From: Ignavibacteria bacterium
Lineage (GTDB): Bacteria; Bacteroidota; Ignavibacteria; Tepidaquicellales; Tepidaquicellaceae
NCBI GenBank assembly: GCA_016716125.1
Contig: JADJWZ010000014.1
Span: 59,184-123,183, forward strand
DNA: 64,000 bases
Reading direction: 5' to 3'
The first letter of the stretch is position 1; every line of letters begins with the position of its first letter. The notes under the pieces were generated by a model that had not been told where the DNA came from, searched no databases, and was given only the letters and a program-made list of their open reading frames with translations. Shown in pieces: positions 28,801-37,511 of the stretch. Position numbers and translations under genes: made by a program.

Positions 28801-29671
28801 TACGGGAGAGATATGGAATTCAAATATTTTATTCGGCAGAAGCATTGACAACATCTCTCCGCCGGTGGTCTCGCCTTTTAATGCAGCAGGCGAAGGAGGC
28901 AATGTGCGTCTGACGTGGAATAGCAATCCCGCTCCGGATCTTTACAATTATGTGCTCTTCAGAAGCGAGTCGGATTCCATTGATCCTTATTCCGAAACTC
29001 CCTGGGCGACTGCCACTGATACTACGATTCTCGATACTTCGCCTCTGAGCGGATTATATTATTACTTCATCGCAGCGCAGGACATTCACAATAATTACAG
29101 TCCTGTTACTGTAGCTCAAAGTCCGGGCATGACTTTGAATCTTACTATGTTCATAGAAGGTTTTTATAATGAGATAAGCGATTCGCAGGTAAGCGATACA
29201 ATTTCAGTAAGTATCAGAAACACTTCGCCGCCGTATTCGATTGCTGATCTTTCCAGTGCAGTCATATCTTCAACCGGCAATGCGACGCTGTTTTTCTCAA
29301 ATGCAGCCGGCGGAACATACTACATTGCGGTCAGCCACAGGAATAGTATTGAGACCTGGAGCTCTGCGGGAGTTTCGATGACAGCAATGTCGGAAGTGAA
29401 TTATAATTTTTCGAATTCGTCATCGCAGGCATACGGAAATAATATTTTACAAATAGACGCATCGCCCTTGAGATACGGAAATTACAGCGGTGATGTAAAT
29501 CAGGACGGTATAATAGACTTAGCCGACGGAAGTCTGATCGACAATGACGCATTTAATTTTGAGTCGGGATATCTGCCGACTGACGTGAACGGAGACGGAA
29601 TTGTTGATGTGGCGGATGCGGTGTTTGCTGATAATAATTCGTTTAACTTTATTGGAAAGATTACTCCTTAA
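25820..29671 (+). CDS. Large secreted FG-GAP (integrin-alpha-like) protein with dockerin-like C-terminal module
   Basis: 1,283 residues. A signal-like N-terminus is followed by 14 FG-GAP repeats of ~58-60 residues, each with FGxSVSSAGDVNGDGYSDVI and TGRAYIYYGGASMNN. Each repeat has a calcium loop (DVNGDGYSD). Since FG-GAP domains fold as seven-bladed propellers, 14 repeats suggest two complete propellers. Residues ~900-1,100 hold two fibronectin-III-like segments (VVNLKWSKSM, VRLTWNSNPAPDLYNYVLFR). The shared module begins near 29,146 (FIEGFYNE) and ends NFIGKITP. The repeats are very alike, so copy number may vary between strains. Surface adhesin or structural role inferred. Confidence 0.82.
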   Translation: MEKPFIKTFILTVLLTFHSSNDSQSASMENQNSKTSQINGAINSANTSENSEIKDSLSGLMNDDRLKNLRDEKGNLLLKENEENPEGDAFQRKVFNGYQLGSSFGNSVASAGDVNGDGYDDIIVGASAYSTVTGRAYIFYGGIIMNSVPDVIMTGEAINNQFGFSVSSAGDVNGDGYADVIVGAMGYSSNTGRAYIYFGGANMNNAADVILTGLGVNNRFGGSVSSAGDVNGDGYFDVIVGAYSYNSSTGRTYVYYGGASMNNVADVIMTGVSTNIFFGWSVSSAGDVNGDGYSDVIIGAYKFSSNTGRVYLYYGGASMNNISDVIMNGEANSLFGFSVSPAGDINGDGFSDIIIGAHLYSSITGRAYIYLGGASMDNIADVIFTGETAGDLFGSSVSSAGDINGDGYSDIIIGASGYVSYTGKVYIYFGGVSMNNISDAIFTGDEANNYFGHSVSIAGDVNGDGYSDVIVGALGYSGNTGKAFIFDYFLKGEIIPDLIMTGDTSEIRFGYSVSSAGDVNGDGYDDVIAGAYRDNSFTGSAYIFFGGESMDNTADVTLTGETTFSYFGYSVSSAGDVNGDGYDDVIIGAYGYSSATGRAFIYYGGASMNNAADVILTGETAGDYFGTCVSASGDANGDGFSDVIVGALEYSNSTGRVYLYYGGASMNNIADIVFTGEAIDNNFGIAISSAGDVNGDGYSDVIIGSHRYSGYTGRAYIYFGGVSADSAADVIMTGEASNSRFGYSVSSAGDVNGDGYSDVIAGAFNQSSGHGRAFVFFGGASMNNTADVILAGEAIISNFGFSVSSAGDINGDGYSDVIVGAYYINSSAGKAYIFFGGYNMDIISDVLMTGETSNNYFGYSVSSAGDVNGDGYSDVIAGAYGYSSSAGRSYIYKGSAISVKPVMLHVKDVPNDQGGVVNLKWSKSMLEAYGFGNITNYLIYRSVPPGLTGYQWVQIADISAVNFPFYYYDANTLTDSSSSASGNTYFLIKARNGNTGEIWNSNILFGRSIDNISPPVVSPFNAAGEGGNVRLTWNSNPAPDLYNYVLFRSESDSIDPYSETPWATATDTTILDTSPLSGLYYYFIAAQDIHNNYSPVTVAQSPGMTLNLTMFIEGFYNEISDSQVSDTISVSIRNTSPPYSIADLSSAVISSTGNATLFFSNAAGGTYYIAVSHRNSIETWSSAGVSMTAMSEVNYNFSNSSSQAYGNNILQIDASPLRYGNYSGDVNQDGIIDLADGSLIDNDAFNFESGYLPTDVNGDGIVDVADAVFADNNSFNFIGKITP

Positions 29672-29769
29672 TAGTTAATAGTTAGACCTTATGTTTAAAA
29701 TAGAAAGCCTCACAAAAGTTTATTAAATTTATTTTTCCGACAAATAAATTAAACCAAAGGAGGCTTGCA

Positions 29770-30837
29770 ATGAAACAAGTTACAAAATTAAGTTTTAAAG
29801 GTCAGTCAATTTATGTAGGTATGGACGTACATAAAAAAAGTTGGAAGGTAAGCTTGTTTACTGATACCTTTGAACTACGAACAATGTCGATACCACCCTC
29901 AGTAGAAGTATTGAAGTGTTATCTTCACAAGATGTACCCTGAGGCGACATATTACAGTGTTTATGAGGCGGGCTATTGTGGTTACTGGATCCATGAGAAG
30001 CTGCAGAAAGAAGGAATATTTAATATAATAGTAAATGCAGCGGATGTTCCGACAACGGATAAGGAAAAGAAGCGTAAAACTGACCCGGTAGACAGCCGTA
30101 AACTGGGTAGGAGTCTTCGCAGCGGAGAGTTAAAGAGCATATATATTCCGTCGGAAATAAAGCAAAACGACAGACTATTAGTAAGGAGTCGTCATGATAA
30201 TGTAAAGAAACAAACCAGGTGCAAGAATCAAATTAAAAGTGTTCTTAATTTTTTTGGAATATTTATAAGCGATGAGAAGATTAAAACACATTGGTCGAAA
30301 GCATATATACAATGGCTGAAAAGTTTATGCAATGATACTTCGGGAAGATCTATTAAGTTAAAGACATTAATAACAGAGTTAGAATATTTCCGAAAAACAA
30401 TAAGTGATCTGACAAAATCAATACGAGCATTGTCATTAGACCCGGCTTATAAGAAGTATGTAAAGTTATTAACGACGATTCCCGGAATAAGTACACTTAC
30501 AGCAATGATAATTCTAACGGAATTTGGAGATATGAAAATATACAGCAGTTTGAACAAGCTAAGTTCGTATGTAGGATTAATTCCTGATGAACACACAAGC
30601 AGTGACAATGAAAAGAGATATGGAGTTACAAAACGGGGTAACCGGTACTTACGAAAAGCATTGTTGGAATCAAGTTGGGTAGCAATAAGAAAAGATCCGT
30701 CATTAACTCTTTCATACAGAAATTATCTTAAAAGAACGATAGCAGTAAAGAGCATAATAAAGATAGCAAGAAAACTATTGAATCGAATACGATATGTTTT
30801 GATAACTGAAAAAGAATATCAATTACTGAAACCTTAA
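29770..30837 (+). CDS. IS110-family transposase (DEDD/serine recombinase)
   Basis: 355 residues. The N-terminal RuvC-like DEDD domain starts YVGMDVHKKSW (Asp19), with YEAG (Glu66) and KTDPVDSRKL (Asp105, Asp108). The C-terminal Tnp domain has LLTTIPGISTLTAMIIL (233-249), SSYVGLIPDEHTSSDNEK with the nucleophile serine within 277-278, and GVTKRGNRYLRKALLESSW. All expected catalytic positions are present and the frame is intact, so it is probably active. A strong AAAGGAGG ribosome-binding site lies at 29756-29763, seven bases ahead of the ATG and unlike most genes here. In this family the protein is directed by an RNA made from the element itself. Confidence 0.93.
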   Translation: MKQVTKLSFKGQSIYVGMDVHKKSWKVSLFTDTFELRTMSIPPSVEVLKCYLHKMYPEATYYSVYEAGYCGYWIHEKLQKEGIFNIIVNAADVPTTDKEKKRKTDPVDSRKLGRSLRSGELKSIYIPSEIKQNDRLLVRSRHDNVKKQTRCKNQIKSVLNFFGIFISDEKIKTHWSKAYIQWLKSLCNDTSGRSIKLKTLITELEYFRKTISDLTKSIRALSLDPAYKKYVKLLTTIPGISTLTAMIILTEFGDMKIYSSLNKLSSYVGLIPDEHTSSDNEKRYGVTKRGNRYLRKALLESSWVAIRKDPSLTLSYRNYLKRTIAVKSIIKIARKLLNRIRYVLITEKEYQLLKP

Positions 30838-30914
30838 GCCGATTGCAGAAAGCAAATTTAATAAATCAAAAATAATATTTATCATAGCATCTACACTATC
30901 ACAAATAGGAAAAC

Positions 30915-31000
30915 AGTTAGTGGGCGAAAAATCGCATTTAACTACTAGCAGCTCCAGTCATGGATGTCTGCATCAATTAGACAGCGTCGCCCACACTATA
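30915..31000 (+). ncRNA. Candidate guide (seek/bridge) RNA of the IS110-type element
   Basis: The non-coding segment after the transposase contains GTGGGCGA (30920-30927) pairing perfectly with TCGCCCAC (30987-30994), with an inner TCCA-GTCA-TGGA hairpin flanked by CAG/CTG. This nested stem fits the folded guide RNAs of IS110-type elements; its 3' position fits the IS1111 branch. Exact ends and the target- and donor-binding loops were not resolved. Confidence 0.35.
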
Positions 31001-31120
31001 TAAACAAAAAGAGGAGAAGCAGCCCGTAAAAAAAATCCGGTGTCTGCAAATAAAAGATAGTTCTTATAGTTGATAGGTGGATATAAAAATTTAAATATGA
31101 AATAACTTAAGAAAACATAT

Positions 31121-31179
31121 TGCAAAGACAAAATGCCTGGAGTTATTCCCACTTCGTTACTCCGCATTTTGTCTTTGCA
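31121..31179. repeat. 16-bp perfect inverted repeat forming a long hairpin near the IS right end
   Basis: TGCAAAGACAAAATGC (31121-31136) pairs with GCATTTTGTCTTTGCA (31164-31179). Inside it GGAGT (31139-31143) pairs with ACTCC (31159-31163), leaving a CT bulge and a 15-nt loop. It lies 12 bp inside the right terminal repeat. It may be part of the element's recombination site or RNA, or a small palindromic element nested in it. Confidence 0.75.
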
Positions 31180-31212
31180 TGAGAAAACAACGAGGCTTGT
31201 ATTTTAACATAA

Positions 31213-31340
31213 AAGTAGTTAATAGTTAATAGTTAATAGTTAGTAGTTAGTAGTTAATAAAAAACAATTACGAATGCCGAGTTACGAATGCCGAGTTATG
31301 AATGACAATTTACGAAAGCCGAGTTACGAATGATGAACTG
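31213..31340. repeat. Heptamer repeat tract (TTAATAG then TTACGAA/TGCCGAG types)
   Basis: This is the right-hand continuation of the tract interrupted by the insertion sequence; the left-hand part is at about 29,668-29,687. Units are 7 bp, with single-base variants. Confidence 0.75.
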
Positions 31341-31373
31341 AAGAAGTTATAATTTTTATGAATTAAATGGAAC

Positions 31374-32838
31374 TTATGATCCCAATTTTTTAATAAACCA
31401 TTCACGTGAAAAGATATGATCTTCGTTTTCTATTTTATTTTTAAGGAGACCTGTGGCATTAGGATTATCTGAAAGCTTGATTTTCAGAAGTTCTTTTGAA
31501 TATTTTACAAAGTTCATATACCGGATCTTAAACAGGTCTGAAAGGTCTTTTGTACTGCTGACGTACTGTCTCATTGAGTTGAGTACCGAAAGGGCGTTCT
31601 CATAATGACCCATTTCGAAAAATATTTTAAACATCAGATCTTTTACGACCATTTTGAAAAGAAAAAAATTTGTATTCAACTTTTGAAAGATTTTCAAGCG
31701 CGAGTTCATAATTCTTTCTTCCGTATTCCAGCAGCGCGAATGAATAATACTTCATATTATCACGGTGTTCGGGATTAAGTTCTTTTGAATAATTATTTAC
31801 AAAATGTTCCATCCATTCAAATTCTTTACAGTCCAGTGCGGAGAAAAGCATGTTTCTGAACAGTCCGATCTGGAAGCTGTCATCCTCACTCCATTTATAA
31901 CTGCCGGTCTCGAGTGATTTAACATAAAGCGCAAACTCTTCAGACTCAAATTTACTATTTTTATTACCACGGTTTTTGTCAACACAATAGGATTCCATTT
32001 TCCGAATAGAATGAATTTCTCCTCCCGGCTAAATTTTTCCGGTTGTTATAAACCATTTCTTTCATTTCATAAAAATATTTTTCATTTTCGGGATATGTGA
32101 TCATTAAATATCCCAGATAGCTGACATTAATGTGCGGAAAATATTTGTCGCTGCTGATATTTATTTCAGTTATAAAATTTTCCAAGTTGATATTTTCTAA
32201 AAAAAAATTTGCCAGGCTTGGATCGATTTTTATATTGTAACCATTCTTCGCTACATCTTTTTGTTCGACGAAATTGAAACAGGAAAACAACGCTGCAATG
32301 ATCAGGTTATCAGACTGAGATGAATGGCTTTCAAATGCTGACCTGAAGTCGGATTTAGTTATGAAGTATTCGATGAACGCTTTATCGATAATATATTTTT
32401 TGACGTAATGCTCAGCACCCGTGCCGGATATATTTTTTTCAAATTTCCCGTTGTTTTTAATTTCTTTTTCAAATTCATCAAGCAAATTCTTTTTCCTCAG
32501 CCGGTTCAGGAGGAAATATGTTCTGGCTGTCTCACTGTTTTCAAATTCGGTCTGGATCAAAATTTTACCAATTATAAAGAGCTCGGATGTGTAAGAGTAT
32601 TGATTAGATTTAATGAAGCCGATTTATCAAACTTCTTTTCAGGATATAATTTTGTGAAAATGTATTCAGTGTTAAAATTATTGTGTGTAAAGTTCGGATG
32701 TAATGTCCTGATAATTTTAAAGACAGGCAGAAGATCTCTGCCTCTGCTGAAGTAAGGAGATGCAATAAACTTTTCAAATTCTTTCAGCTCACCGGGGCTG
32801 AAGGAACTTAACATCTTTATAAATTTTCTATCTTTCAA
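31374..32838 (-). pseudogene. Frameshifted ~490-aa helical family protein (paralogue 2)
   Basis: Total length (~488 codons) and order of motifs match the intact family members, but the frame changes at least four times: near 32,575 (lost base after ACACATCC), near 32,022, near 31,998, and near 31,675 (seven T where six restore the frame). The N-terminus keeps the signature MLSSFSPGELKEFEKFIASP. Later parts (YKWSEDDSFQIGLF, NYELALENLSKVEYK, MGHYENALSVLNSM) align with paralogues 1 and 4. It is the only copy next to the insertion sequence. It is divergent from the surface protein at 33,102. Either true decay or indel-prone assembly would give this picture. Confidence 0.75.
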
Positions 32839-33101
32839 ACAAACTTCATTTAATTATTAAAATAACTGTTCATATTATTGCATTAAGTTACATTTACTCG
32901 ATTAACTTAATCAAACAAATTCGTTAGTACGATTCAATTTAAAACAGTCATTGCTGACTAAAACAGAAGGAATGGATAAGTATTGCCTTGTAATTTCCGT
33001 GCTTTCAAGGAGAAAAAATATTTGTTTTATATAAATTGATAAATCTATCTTGATCAAAAATTACAAGATAAAATTTTTTAATTTAACATAAATTAATTGT
33101 T

Positions 33102-36100
33102 ATGGGAAAAAATCTTAAACATTCATTCAGCAAGAAAAAACTTATTTTAATTTCTTTTACAATATTGATACTCTCTGCATTTTATTCTTATGACTTATCT
33201 GCTCAGACTATATCATCTTTTTCTCCGGAAAGCGGACCTGTTGGAACGACCGTTGTCATTTCAGGTAGCGGCTTCAATACAACGGCTGCGAATAATATTG
33301 TTTACTTTGGAACAGTGAAGGCAGCGGTGACTTCAGCTTCGGCTGTAAGTCTGACGGTGACAGTTCCGGCCGGTTACAATTATCAGTATATTACAGTAAC
33401 GAATTTAGCCAATAATCTTACTGCTTATTCAGCCATACCTTTTAATGTTACCTTTCCGCATAGCTGCATACTTCAGTTTGCACCCAAAGTTGATTTTCCA
33501 ATAGTAACTCAACCTAAATACTTTACGGATATTAGCGACCTTAATGGTGACGGCAAACCTGACATAGCATATCTTGACATCACCAACGTACGGGTAATGC
33601 AAAATTATTCAACGCCCGGGACAGTAAGTTTTGGCTCGGCAGTTACAATTAATACTTCAATGGGTTCGGGCACTCCACAATCTATAAAATTCGGAGATCT
33701 CGACGGCGACGTTAAGCCGGATATGATAGTTACAAATGGTTCAGATTATGAAGCTCCATATATGCATATATACAGAAATACTTCCACTTTAAGTACTATA
33801 AGTTTCAGCTTTGATGACTATCAGGTAACAAGTAGTACTTCTGCCTTTCCTGAACTGACTATAGGCGATCTTAATCAAGACGGAAAGCCGGAAATTATTA
33901 CAGCTAATCAGGGAAATTCTGCCAGTGCATCTGTATTTCGTAACACATCTATACCAGGCAATATAAGTTTTGCTGCCAGAGTGGAATTTCAAGTAAACGG
34001 CTATGCAACCTCCGTAAAGGTAGGAGACCTTGATGGAGACAGTAAACCCGACATGGCAGTTTTGACTTATAATAATTTACATTTATTCAGGAATACAACA
34101 TCAGCCGGGTCAATAAGTTTTGCCCCTTATTCAATTTATTCTACAGGAATGACAGCTCAGTATTTAGAATTAGGTGATTATAATGGTGACAATAAACTCG
34201 ACATTTCATTCACCGGCGGTGCAATTAAAGTCCTGTCTGTTTTCAGAAATACATCTACAGTCGGAAATATTAGTTTAGATGCAAAGCTTGATTTTATAAC
34301 CGGTTCATTCCCTCGTGGTTTGGCTTCGGGTGATTTGGATGGTGACGGCAAGCTTGATTTAGCCATTAATAATAAGGCGTCCTCAACAGTTTCAGTATTC
34401 AGAAATACTTCATCAGGAAGTACAATAAGTTTCGCACCAAAATCAGATTACGCAACAGGTTCAGGTTCATACCCGGAAGATATTTTGATAACTGATATTG
34501 ATGTGGACGGGAAAACAGATATCGCAGCTACACAATCAAATAATAGAATTGCGGTATTTCGAAATGCAGCGGTCTCTTCTGTAAAGCCCGGTTTGATTGG
34601 TAACGGCAGCATCATTCCAAATGGCTCGGTCACCCCAAATACATCAAACCATACTGACTTCGGACATGTAATTTATAATGGAAATCTGATCCGTACCTTT
34701 ACAATTAAGAATACCGGTACTGATAGTTTTACTGTCAGCAGTATAATGGTAACCGGTCCCGATTCTTCATTGTTTGTCAAAGGCGCGTTAACTCCGGCCG
34801 GGACAATTGCACCCGGAGACTCGGCATACTTTACTGTGAATTTTACTCCCGTAACTACCGGATTGAAAACTTCAACAATAAAAATATTTTCCTTTGACAC
34901 CTGCAGTCAGCTGACATATACATTTGCATTACAGGGAACGGGAAACATTTATGCTTTCACTTCATTCACTCCTGAAAGCGGACCAATCGGAACTTCAGTA
35001 AATATCACAGGAAGTATTTTCAGCACTACACCTTCGAACAATGTAGTATACTTCGGAGCGGAAAGAGCTGTAGTCACGGCTTCGACTCAAACCGGTCTGA
35101 CTGTCACTGTACCTGCGGGAGCGGACTTCAGATACATTACTGTTACAAATCTGGAAACAAACTTAACAGTTTATTCGGTAAAGCCATTCGCTGTTACATT
35201 TATTGCATGTCCCGAACCAGATTTTGCCGGCAAAGTTGATTTTGCAATCGGAGATTTTCCGATGGGCGTGAACATTGGCGATCTTGATAGTGACGGCAAA
35301 CCCGACATGGCATTGTTTGGTAATGATTATATTTCAGTATTACGAAATACTTCTACCACGGGAGGAATAACTTTTGAAACAAAAGTAAATTTTGCTGCAG
35401 GCTCGGGTCCTCTTTCAATGAGCTTAGGAGACATTGACGGAGACGGTAAGCTCGATATTGCAGTTGTTAACTCCAATGATAATACTGTATCGGTATTTCG
35501 AAATACTTCAACAGCCGGGATTATTAATTCCGGAAGTTTTGCAGAGAGAGTAAATTTTGTAACAGGATCATATCCATCAAGTGTGAGTATCGGAGATCTC
35601 GACGGAGACGGTAAACCCGAGATAGCTGTTACGAATCTGATCAATAATAATGTTTCAGTATTTCTAAATACTTCATCAGCAGGAAATATAAATTTTGCTT
35701 CAGGTGTTAATTTTGGAACAGGTTCACATCCAATCTCTGTCAGCACCGGCGACATAGACGGAGACGGCAAGCCGGACCTTGCGGTGGTTAATAACAGCAA
35801 TGCAACGGTTTCTATTTTAAGAAATACTTCAACACAGGGTAGCGTAAGTTTTGCTGCAAAAGTTGATCATGCAACAGGAACATCTCCAAGATCAGTCAGC
35901 ATTTGCGATGTCGATAATGACGGCAAACAAGACGTGATAATGGTTAACACAACCGGAGCAAGCGTATCAATACTTCGTAATACCTCTAATGCAGGTAGCA
36001 TTAGTTTAGCAGCAAAGGTGGATTTTACAACAGGAGCATCTCCGAGATCCGTTAGCATTGGTGATGCAGATGGCGACGGAAAACCTGATATGTCAGTTTC

Positions 36101-37262
36101 TAATGAGAACAGCAATTCCATTTCTGTTTTTCAAAATGTATCTGTATCAGGAATTATTAATTCCGGAAGTTTTTCTCCAAAAGTTGATTTTGCAACAAGT
36201 AATAATCCTCAGGCTATTTCAGCGGCAGATCTAAACGGCGACGGCAAACCGGAGCTTTTAACAGTCAACTCTTCAGTAAACAGCTTATCTGTCTTAAAAA
36301 ATCTTGCAGCGGGTTCTCCTTTGACAGAGATAAATCTTAAGGGAAATTTGATTTCAATTCCTGACGGTTCTGTAATTCCGGATACTGCGAATCACACAAA
36401 TTTTGGAAGTGTGAATACCGGCGGAAATACTGTAAGAACTTTCACTATTCAAAATACAGGAACAGACAGTCTGAATATACACAGCATTATAATGACCGGA
36501 CCTGATTCAGCTTTATTTACTCCGGGCGCAATGACACCTGCAGGAAAGATCTTGCCGGGAGATTCAGCAACTTTTATAATAACATTTTCCCCCTCATCCA
36601 CAGGAGTCAAAACAGCCACAGTAAATATTACCGGCACCGACTGCGATGAAAGGAATTATAATTTTGCCGTTCAAGGCACAGGAAGCAATAGTATAATTAA
36701 CATCACTTTTATTCCGGAAGGATTCTATAATTCAGGAACTAACATTCTTAACAGAAGTGATACAGTGAAAACTTATCTTCATTCAAATGTATCGCCTTAT
36801 GCAGTGATTGATTCAGCAGTATCAGTTATAGACTCTGTTACTTTTACCGCGGCGTTTGTTTATGAAAATGCAGTAAGCGGGACTTATTATATAAGAATAA
36901 ATCACAGGAATACTATAGAGACATGGAGTAAGAATGGAGGAGAAGTTTTTACCGCCGGTTCAATGATGAACTTTGATTTTACCACAGAAGCGTCACAGGC
37001 TTATGGAAATAATCAGATACAGGTAGATACTTCACCTGTGAATTTTGCAATTTACAGCGGCGATGTAAATCAGGACGGAATAATAGACTTAGCTGACGGA
37101 AGTCTGATAGACAATGATGCAATTAATTTCGAGTCGGGATATCTGCCGACCGATGTAAACAACGACGGGATTGTTGACGTTGCTGATGCGGTGTTTGCGG
37201 ATAATAATTCGTTTAATTTTATAGGAAAAATAACCTTAGCAGTTAGTACAGTTAATAGTTAG
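33102..37262 (+). CDS. Giant secreted IPT/TIG - VCBS propeller - choice-of-anchor protein with dockerin-like module
   Basis: 1,386 residues with an internal duplication. Each half has an IPT/TIG domain (FSPESGPVGTTVVISGSGFN; FTPESGPIGTSVNITGS), seven VCBS/FG-GAP repeats (GDLDGDGKPDIAV; one seven-bladed propeller per half) and an ASH/choice-of-anchor-D domain (RTFTIKNTGTDSF; RTFTIQNTGTDSLNI). The shared C-terminal module follows (PEGFYNSGT, NHRNTIETWS, loops DVNQDGIIDLAD and DVNNDGIVDVAD). The end differs from its relatives: after NFIGKIT the frame misses the usual Pro-stop and runs seven residues into the heptamer repeats. A 2-base loss at about 37,233 would explain this. Signal peptide at residues 12-34. 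Confidence 0.8.
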   Translation: MGKNLKHSFSKKKLILISFTILILSAFYSYDLSAQTISSFSPESGPVGTTVVISGSGFNTTAANNIVYFGTVKAAVTSASAVSLTVTVPAGYNYQYITVTNLANNLTAYSAIPFNVTFPHSCILQFAPKVDFPIVTQPKYFTDISDLNGDGKPDIAYLDITNVRVMQNYSTPGTVSFGSAVTINTSMGSGTPQSIKFGDLDGDVKPDMIVTNGSDYEAPYMHIYRNTSTLSTISFSFDDYQVTSSTSAFPELTIGDLNQDGKPEIITANQGNSASASVFRNTSIPGNISFAARVEFQVNGYATSVKVGDLDGDSKPDMAVLTYNNLHLFRNTTSAGSISFAPYSIYSTGMTAQYLELGDYNGDNKLDISFTGGAIKVLSVFRNTSTVGNISLDAKLDFITGSFPRGLASGDLDGDGKLDLAINNKASSTVSVFRNTSSGSTISFAPKSDYATGSGSYPEDILITDIDVDGKTDIAATQSNNRIAVFRNAAVSSVKPGLIGNGSIIPNGSVTPNTSNHTDFGHVIYNGNLIRTFTIKNTGTDSFTVSSIMVTGPDSSLFVKGALTPAGTIAPGDSAYFTVNFTPVTTGLKTSTIKIFSFDTCSQLTYTFALQGTGNIYAFTSFTPESGPIGTSVNITGSIFSTTPSNNVVYFGAERAVVTASTQTGLTVTVPAGADFRYITVTNLETNLTVYSVKPFAVTFIACPEPDFAGKVDFAIGDFPMGVNIGDLDSDGKPDMALFGNDYISVLRNTSTTGGITFETKVNFAAGSGPLSMSLGDIDGDGKLDIAVVNSNDNTVSVFRNTSTAGIINSGSFAERVNFVTGSYPSSVSIGDLDGDGKPEIAVTNLINNNVSVFLNTSSAGNINFASGVNFGTGSHPISVSTGDIDGDGKPDLAVVNNSNATVSILRNTSTQGSVSFAAKVDHATGTSPRSVSICDVDNDGKQDVIMVNTTGASVSILRNTSNAGSISLAAKVDFTTGASPRSVSIGDADGDGKPDMSVSNENSNSISVFQNVSVSGIINSGSFSPKVDFATSNNPQAISAADLNGDGKPELLTVNSSVNSLSVLKNLAAGSPLTEINLKGNLISIPDGSVIPDTANHTNFGSVNTGGNTVRTFTIQNTGTDSLNIHSIIMTGPDSALFTPGAMTPAGKILPGDSATFIITFSPSSTGVKTATVNITGTDCDERNYNFAVQGTGSNSIINITFIPEGFYNSGTNILNRSDTVKTYLHSNVSPYAVIDSAVSVIDSVTFTAAFVYENAVSGTYYIRINHRNTIETWSKNGGEVFTAGSMMNFDFTTEASQAYGNNQIQVDTSPVNFAIYSGDVNQDGIIDLADGSLIDNDAINFESGYLPTDVNNDGIVDVADAVFADNNSFNFIGKITLAVSTVNS

Positions 37263-37346
37263 CAGTTAATAGTTAGTAGATAATAGTTAAGTTATGTTAA
37301 TAGTTAATAGTTAATAGTTAATAGTTAGAAGTTAATTGATAGAAGT
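37250..37346. repeat. Heptamer repeat tract (TTAATAG/TTAGTAG)
   Basis: Around a dozen 7-bp units, beginning inside the 3' end of the preceding gene. These repeats supply the last codons and stop (GTTAATAGTTAG) of that protein. Confidence 0.75.
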
Positions 37347-37511
37347 TAGTAGTTTATTATTATTTGCGAATGGGCCGGTTTTTTAAAAAACTTTGGAAGG
37401 GTCCTGTATTTCTACAAATATTATACACACTACATTTATTGCATTTCTCATTCCATGAAGAATGATTATTTTTTCGATATAAAATTATCAAATCTTTGAT
37501 GGAGGATGGTT

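Larger units (their letters stand above)
29694..31208 (+). mobile_element. IS110/IS1111-family insertion sequence
   Basis: One transposase gene flanked by imperfect inverted repeats: left TTAAAATAGAAAGCCTC (29695-29711), right GAGGCTTGTATTTTAA (31192-31207). The ~355 bp between the transposase stop and the right repeat is non-coding and structured. Sub-terminal inverted repeats and a long 3' non-coding segment point to the IS1111 branch, whose guide (seek/bridge) RNA is encoded downstream of the transposase. Both outer flanks are heptamer repeats (TTAATAG), so the element inserted into the tract following the FG-GAP gene. No target duplication is evident, as expected for this family. Confidence 0.8.
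30838..31373. other. 536-bp non-coding region: IS 3' segment, hairpin and heptamer repeats
   Basis: No convincing gene. Contains the candidate guide RNA, a long hairpin at 31121-31179, the right inverted repeat of the insertion sequence (31192-31207), and TTAATAG and TTACGAA/TGCCGAG-type heptamers from about 31,213 to 31,340. Confidence 0.7.

Noticed and set aside
30973..31167. Minus-strand frame in the 3' part of the insertion sequence
   Set aside because: Runs through the hairpin and guide-RNA candidate region; composition is not protein-like.
35327..36121. Long minus-strand frames opposite the IPT/VCBS protein
   Set aside because: They are mirror frames of the regular VCBS repeats; the plus strand has clear domains.
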